From positions 1 to 64,000 of the forward strand of contig NZ_NFLJ01000005.1 of NCBI RefSeq assembly GCF_002160865.1: DNA of 64,000 nucleotides, read 5' to 3'. Positions within the stretch are counted from its first letter, which is position 1. Every line of letters begins with the position of its first letter. The DNA is from Massiliimicrobium timonense. GTDB taxonomy: Bacteria > Bacillota_I > Bacilli_A > Erysipelotrichales > Coprobacillaceae. The position numbers were made by a program, and so were the translations under genes. The notes beneath the pieces are model-generated. The model had not been told where the DNA came from and made no database searches. It worked only from the letters and a program-made list of their open reading frames with translations. Of this stretch, positions 59,637 through 64,000 are shown in pieces.

Positions 59637-60891
59637 CAAAGACACCTCCTAATTGTTGAAAATCTTCCCAGAAACGAGGATAAGATTTTTCTACACATTG
59701 TTCATCATCAATGATGACTGGTTCTAAACAAACAGTAGAAGCAATAGCTTCCATCATAGCCATACGATGATCATGATAAGAAGATACTTGACCACCTTGA
59801 AGTTTTTCTACACCTGTGATTTCCATCGCATCTTCCATTTCAATAGCCTGTCCTCCCAGCTGATTGATGACTTCTACTGTGGCTTTTAAACGATCACATT
59901 CTTTGATACGTAAACGTCCAATATGATGAATATATGATGTTCCTGAACTTAAAGCACAGGCTAGTGCCATAACTGGAATGATATCAGGACATTGTGAACC
60001 ATCAATAGAGATAGCTTTTAAACCATTTGACTGCATACACATTCCTGATGTTGTTTCTGTATATTGACATCCCATCTGACACAATAAATCTACGACAACC
60101 TTATCACCCTGATAAGATTCATTGTTTAAATCTTGCAGACAGACTTGGTTATTTAAAGCTCCTGCCACAAGATAAAAAGCAGCTTGTGAAAAATCAGCTT
60201 CTACACGATAATCACATGGTTGATAACGTTGTCCTCCTTTAATCATGAATTCTTGATAATCATGATTTTCAATTTGAATACCAAACATGTCTAACATCTG
60301 TAAAGTGAGATCAATATATCCTTTTGATTGCACAGGTGAAGTCATCACAATACGTGAATCTTCATCCATCAATGGTAAAGCAAATAATAATCCACTAATA
60401 AACTGTGAAGAAACATCTCCCGGTAAATGAAATTCTCCCCCATGCATTCTTCCTCTCACATATAAATCTAAGACATTTTCACGATACAAATAAGAAATCC
60501 CCTGTTGATCAAAAATATCATAATATACCTGCATTGGTCTTTTTCCTAATCTTCCTTCACCAGTAAAATGAAGATTATTTTCACAAACCAAAGCAATGGG
60601 AACCATAAAACGTAAAGTTGAACCTGATTCAAAACAATTGATTTCACATTGATTTTTCATAAAAGTTGTTGTGCCATCAATCTCAAGATAATCTTCATGT
60701 TCAAAAATCATTGTTCCTAAACTTTTCATAGCTCCAATCGTCGCTTCTATATCTTTAGAATATTCAATATTCGTAATAACACTTCTTCCTTGTGCTAAAG
60801 AAGCACAAATGATTGCACGATGTGCCATACTTTTTGAAGGAGGAACTGCAATTCCTCCTGATAGTTGATGTGGTGTAATTTTGATTGCCAT
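59614..60891 (-). CDS. aroA: 3-phosphoshikimate 1-carboxyvinyltransferase (EPSP synthase)
   Basis: 425 residues. VPPSKSMAHRAIICASLA binds phosphoshikimate, ESGSTLRFMVPIAL follows, and the C-terminal RIKECDRLKATVEVINQLGG and YHDHRMAMMEAIAS complete the two-domain fold. Condenses shikimate-3-phosphate with PEP. Start at 60891 fixed by AGGAGG; its ATG lies 1 nt after the aroB stop. Confidence 0.96.
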   Translation of the reverse strand: MAIKITPHQLSGGIAVPPSKSMAHRAIICASLAQGRSVITNIEYSKDIEATIGAMKSLGTMIFEHEDYLEIDGTTTFMKNQCEINCFESGSTLRFMVPIALVCENNLHFTGEGRLGKRPMQVYYDIFDQQGISYLYRENVLDLYVRGRMHGGEFHLPGDVSSQFISGLLFALPLMDEDSRIVMTSPVQSKGYIDLTLQMLDMFGIQIENHDYQEFMIKGGQRYQPCDYRVEADFSQAAFYLVAGALNNQVCLQDLNNESYQGDKVVVDLLCQMGCQYTETTSGMCMQSNGLKAISIDGSQCPDIIPVMALACALSSGTSYIHHIGRLRIKECDRLKATVEVINQLGGQAIEMEDAMEITGVEKLQGGQVSSYHDHRMAMMEAIASTVCLEPVIIDDEQCVEKSYPRFWEDFQQLGGVFDECKLGE

Positions 60892-60892
60892 T

Positions 60893-61951
60893 TTATACCT
60901 CCTGACTTTCATCTATCAATGATAAATCACTTGGATAAATAAAGCAATTCCCAATCTCTTTTAATAAGACAAAATTCAATTTTTGATTGATGTTCTTTTT
61001 ATCTAAAGCCATTGCTTTTTTTAAATCTTTAACAGGAACATGAGCCATGCTAGGTAAATGATATAAATCCAATGCTTTTTTAATTTGATTGGCTGTTCCT
61101 TCTTTTGTCAGTCCCAATTTTTGAGATATTAAACTCAACTGATACATACCGATTCCAACTGCTTCTCCATGTGAATAAGTCTGATAATGATAATATTGTT
61201 CAATCGCATGTCCTAAAGTATGACCAAAATTCAATGCCAGACGATCCCCAAAATCCAACAAATCTTTTTCAACAACAATACGTTTTAAATCGACACAACG
61301 ATAAATGATATCATCTATATCTTGATATAAATCATCAAAGGATGTATAGGAAACTAATTTTTGAAACAAATCTTTATCAAAAATACATCCATATTTAATC
61401 ACTTCTCCCATACCATCATTGATATACCTTTGATCCAATGTTTTCAGTGTCAATGGATCAATCAAGACACATGAAGGATGTTTAAATGCCCCTACCAGAT
61501 TCTTTCCTTCTGGTAAATCTACAGCGACTTTTCCTCCTACACTTGAATCAACCTGTGCCAAAAGAGAAGTAGGAATTTGAATAAACTGTATACCTCTTAG
61601 AAATGTACTGGCAACAAATCCAGCCAAATCACCAATGACACCACCACCTAATGCGATGATGGTATCTGTTCTGGTTAAATGGAAATCAAGTAACTGATGA
61701 TAAATCTCAGGTAAGATATCAAAACGTTTAGATTGTTCCCCATGCTTTACAATGACATGTCCAACATGATATTGAGATTGTAATTGTTTTTCTAACTTTT
61801 CGCCATAATATGAAAACACCAGATCATCAGATATAATCATGATTTTTTGTCCATGACATAATGGTGAAAGTTTATCCAAAACATGATCTAATAGTCCCTG
61901 CTGAATATAAATATGATAACTGTCTTTTTGTAAATTGACTTTTAAATCCAT
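60893..61951 (-). CDS. aroB: 3-dehydroquinate synthase
   Basis: 352 residues. NAD-binding ALGGGVIGDLAGFVASTFLR, PTSLLAQVDSSVGGKVAVDL, and the zinc-ligand segments NFGHTLGHAIE and SHGEAVGIGM. Converts DAHP to 3-dehydroquinate. The ATG at 61951 has AGGAG 7 nt upstream. Follows aroF by 10 nt. Confidence 0.96.
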   Translation of the reverse strand: MDLKVNLQKDSYHIYIQQGLLDHVLDKLSPLCHGQKIMIISDDLVFSYYGEKLEKQLQSQYHVGHVIVKHGEQSKRFDILPEIYHQLLDFHLTRTDTIIALGGGVIGDLAGFVASTFLRGIQFIQIPTSLLAQVDSSVGGKVAVDLPEGKNLVGAFKHPSCVLIDPLTLKTLDQRYINDGMGEVIKYGCIFDKDLFQKLVSYTSFDDLYQDIDDIIYRCVDLKRIVVEKDLLDFGDRLALNFGHTLGHAIEQYYHYQTYSHGEAVGIGMYQLSLISQKLGLTKEGTANQIKKALDLYHLPSMAHVPVKDLKKAMALDKKNINQKLNFVLLKEIGNCFIYPSDLSLIDESQEV

Positions 61952-61961
61952 TTTCTCGCTC

Positions 61962-62978
61962 CTAAATCTTCTTTCCAACAATTTCTCCAATGCCTTTAAT
62001 CTGTCTTAACAGTTCTGTATATTTTTGAGGTTTTAATGATTGTGGTCCATCACATAAAGCATGTTCTGGATCATTATGCACTTCTATCATCAATCCATCA
62101 CATCCTGCAGCTACAGCAGCTTTCGCCATTGGCTCTACCAGCCACCATTTCCCTCCGGCATGAGATGGATCAATAATAATAGGTAAGTGTGTCAATCGCT
62201 TAATGACTGGAATAGCCTGCAAATCCAATGTGTTTCTTGTATAGCTTTCAAACGTTCTGATTCCTCTTTCACATAAAATCACATTAGGATTTCCACTTGC
62301 CATGATATATTCTGCACTCATGATCCATTCTTCATATGTTGCACTTAATCCTCTTTTTAATAATATTGGTTTCGTACATCTCTTTCCTACTTCTTTTAAC
62401 AGATCAAAGTTTTGCATATTTCTGGCTCCAATCTGAACCAGATCAACTTTTTCATTAAATTCATCAATATAATCAGCACTCATCAATTCAGATACAATTG
62501 GTAATCCTGTTTCCTTTTTCGCTGCCACTAAGATATCCAATCCTGCTGTTCCCATTCCCTGAAAGGCATATGGTGATGTTCTAGGCTTGAACGCTCCCCC
62601 TCTTAACATATTCGCTCCAGCAGCTTTGGCTTCTCTGGCAATCGCAATGACCTGTTCCTTTGATTCAACTGAACATGGACCCGCTATCAACGCCAGATGA
62701 TCTCCACCAACCTTAACACCACTGACATCTATAATGGAATCTTCAGGGTGAAAGGCACGATTTGCCAACTTATAAGGTTCGCTGACACGCATCACATGAT
62801 CAACAACAGGTGACACTTCCAGTTGTTTAGGATCAACCTTTGTAACATCTCCAATAATTCCACAAATGGTTGTTTCTGTTCCCACAACAATATGTGTTGT
62901 TAATCCTTCATCTTCTACTTGTTTTACTATTTTTTGTACATCTTCATCTTTTGTTTTTGGTTTAAATACAATAATCAT
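61962..62978 (-). CDS. aroF: 3-deoxy-7-phosphoheptulonate (DAHP) synthase
   Basis: 338 residues, type I-beta. An N-terminal ferredoxin-like regulatory domain (1-70; MIIVFKPKTKDEDVQKIVKQ) precedes the barrel, with ALIAGPCSVES, MLRGGAFKPRTSPYAFQG, KRGLSATYEEW, VILCERGIRTFE and IDPSHAGGKWWLVEPM. First step of the shikimate pathway; the N-terminal domain in relatives mediates feedback inhibition by Tyr or Phe. First gene of the operon, behind a Phe T-box. A nearly identical copy lies just upstream at 63362 onward. Confidence 0.95.
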   Translation of the reverse strand: MIIVFKPKTKDEDVQKIVKQVEDEGLTTHIVVGTETTICGIIGDVTKVDPKQLEVSPVVDHVMRVSEPYKLANRAFHPEDSIIDVSGVKVGGDHLALIAGPCSVESKEQVIAIAREAKAAGANMLRGGAFKPRTSPYAFQGMGTAGLDILVAAKKETGLPIVSELMSADYIDEFNEKVDLVQIGARNMQNFDLLKEVGKRCTKPILLKRGLSATYEEWIMSAEYIMASGNPNVILCERGIRTFESYTRNTLDLQAIPVIKRLTHLPIIIDPSHAGGKWWLVEPMAKAAVAAGCDGLMIEVHNDPEHALCDGPQSLKPQKYTELLRQIKGIGEIVGKKI

Positions 62979-63006
62979 TTTTTATCCCCTTTCTCTACTG
63001 TATAAA

Positions 63007-63265
63007 TAAAAAATCTCCCATCCTATAAGGACGAGAGAAAATCTTCCGTGTTACCACCTTACTTCACTTATATATCACTATATAAGCCTTATCAAGTACG
63101 CCTGTCAACAGGTTCATACTCTGATGCTGTAACGGGCATTCCCGTGTAAGCCTACTTTTCTTTCAGCCACCTACTCCAAGAGGAATTCAATGAGTTCACT
63201 TGATTCTTTTTCACCAGCCAAGAACTCTCTACGCAAGCTCACTTATCTACTCTTTCTTTTCACAG
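63007..63265 (-). promoter_or_regulatory. T-box riboswitch, Phe specifier, upstream of the aro operon
   Basis: Minus strand: AGAGAGTTCTTGGCTGGTG, specifier context TTGAA-TTC-CTCTTGGAG, which lines up base for base with GAAG-ATG-GTCTTGGAG of the metN T-box, then T-box GGTGGTAACACGG, and terminator TCTCTCGTCC/GGATGGGAGA with TTTTTT (63007-63040). TTC is a Phe codon, so low charged tRNA-Phe should turn on the pathway. Confidence 0.92.
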
Positions 63266-63295
63266 TATTTATAACAGTAGTTTTTATATGCTTAT

Positions 63296-63324
63296 ATATT
63301 ATGCGATAAAAACAAAAAAGTCAA
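63296..63324 (-). promoter_or_regulatory. Promoter of the aro operon T-box leader
   Basis: TTGACT (63319-63324) and TAATAT (63296-63301) are 17 bp apart on the minus strand, between the two DAHP synthase genes. Confidence 0.75.
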
Positions 63325-63361
63325 TCTTTTTTCTATATTTCCTTAATTTTATCTTTTTATT

Positions 63362-64000
63362 CTATTGTACATGTTTTCCAACAATTTCTCCAATGCCTTT
63401 AACCTGTCTTAACAGTTCTGTATATTTTTTTGGTTTTAATGATTGTGGTCCATCACATAAAGCATGTTCTGGGTCATTATGCACTTCTATCATCAATCCA
63501 TCGCATCCTGCAGCTACCGCAGCTTTCGCCATTGGCTCTACCAGCCACCATTTCCCTCCGGCATGAGATGGATCAATAATAATAGGTAAGTGTGTCAATC
63601 GCTTGATAACTGGAATCGCCTGTAAATCCAATGTGTTTCTTGTATAGCTTTCAAATGTTCTGATTCCTCTTTCACATAAAATCACATTGGGATTTCCACT
63701 TGCCATGATATATTCTGCACTCATGATCCATTCTTCATATGTTGCACTTAATCCTCTTTTTAATAATATCGGTTTCGTACATCTTCTTCCTACTTCTTTT
63801 AACAGATCAAAGTTTTGCATATTTCTGGCTCCAATCTGAACCAGATCAACTTTTTCATTAAATTCATCAATATAATCAGCACTCATCAATTCAGATACAA
63901 TTGGCAATCCTGTTTCCTTTTTCGCTGCCACTAAGATATCCAATCCTGCTGTTCCCATTCCCTGAAAGGCATAAGGTGATGTTCTAGGCTTGAACGCTCC
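63362..64000 (-). CDS. Second DAHP synthase, C-terminal part (runs off the window)
   Basis: About 213 codons that match the adjacent aroF almost residue for residue; differences seen include GRRCTK for GKRCTK, KPKKYTELLRQV for KPQKYTELLRQI, and the tail VGKHVQ for VGKKI. All barrel motifs present in this part (KRGLSATYEEW, IDPSHAGGKWWLVEPM) are kept. The gene is open to the window edge and is truncated only by it. It is a tandem duplicate separated from aroF by the T-box leader; whether its own leader is also a T-box cannot be seen. Confidence 0.93.
   Translation of the reverse strand, partial: GAFKPRTSPYAFQGMGTAGLDILVAAKKETGLPIVSELMSADYIDEFNEKVDLVQIGARNMQNFDLLKEVGRRCTKPILLKRGLSATYEEWIMSAEYIMASGNPNVILCERGIRTFESYTRNTLDLQAIPVIKRLTHLPIIIDPSHAGGKWWLVEPMAKAAVAAGCDGLMIEVHNDPEHALCDGPQSLKPKKYTELLRQVKGIGEIVGKHVQ

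Overview
The window is a stretch of chromosome from a low-GC Firmicute. Gene content and style (AT-rich intergenic DNA, strong AGGAGG-type ribosome binding sites, T-box leaders, Cof-type HAD phosphatases, RpiR-type regulators, a four-module flavodiiron protein, flavinylated lipoprotein genes) point to an anaerobic gut bacterium, most likely of the Erysipelotrichia/Coprobacillaceae. This placement is an inference from family resemblance; no marker gene was compared. Genes use the standard code, and most lie on the minus strand.

Layout. 1-6.6 kb: DUF1848, AIM24 and methylglyoxal synthase genes, two HAD phosphatases, an RpiR regulator, pyrimidine-nucleoside phosphorylase with an XRE regulator, and a GyrI-like protein. 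6.8-12.4 kb: fmt, an unusual EIIB-ROK fusion, an Abi-type HEPN gene, a CapA lipoprotein and a second RpiR regulator. 12.4-17.4 kb: two tandem old-yellow-enzyme flavoproteins under an AraC regulator. 17.5-20.5 kb: a HAD gene broken by an in-frame TGA, followed by a 2,105-bp IS3-type element that carries an extra gene and sits inside the loop of what was a terminator hairpin. 20.5-23.6 kb: a second phosphofructokinase coupled to polyphosphate kinase. 23.8-26.1 kb: flavodiiron protein and a winged-helix regulator. 26.1-28.3 kb: a decayed region with ABC-transporter remnants, a diverged direct repeat, a structured leader plus a frameshifted toxin-like gene, and an intact RelBE-type pair.

28.4-36.7 kb: the methionine importer metNIQ behind a Met T-box, a CDF transporter, cysK, and a GNAT-thrS operon behind a Thr T-box. 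37.1-48.8 kb: glycolytic pyk and pfkA, then a replication/repair cluster dnaE-polA-mutM-coaE-dnaB-dnaI. 48.9-51.6 kb: a TSCPD protein, ApbE flavin transferase and a duplicated FMN-binding lipoprotein that is its probable substrate. 51.8-53.9 kb: thyA-folA-plsC. 53.9-56.9 kb: a Fic remnant, a TIM-barrel protein, a ROK sugar kinase, the 3' end of a surface-protein gene and two tandem palindromes. 57-64 kb: the aromatic amino acid operon aroF-aroB-aroA-aroC-pheA-aroK behind a Phe-specifier T-box, preceded by a second, nearly identical DAHP synthase gene that runs off the window.

The genes describe fermentative glycolysis with two PFK types, a methylglyoxal bypass and polyphosphate metabolism, oxygen detoxification, surface flavin chemistry, and tRNA-sensing control of Met, Thr and Phe supply. 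The points most worth following are the EIIB-ROK fusion with a lost catalytic aspartate, the passenger gene inside the IS element, the RNA/toxin-like locus near 27 kb, and the ApbE/lipoprotein pair.
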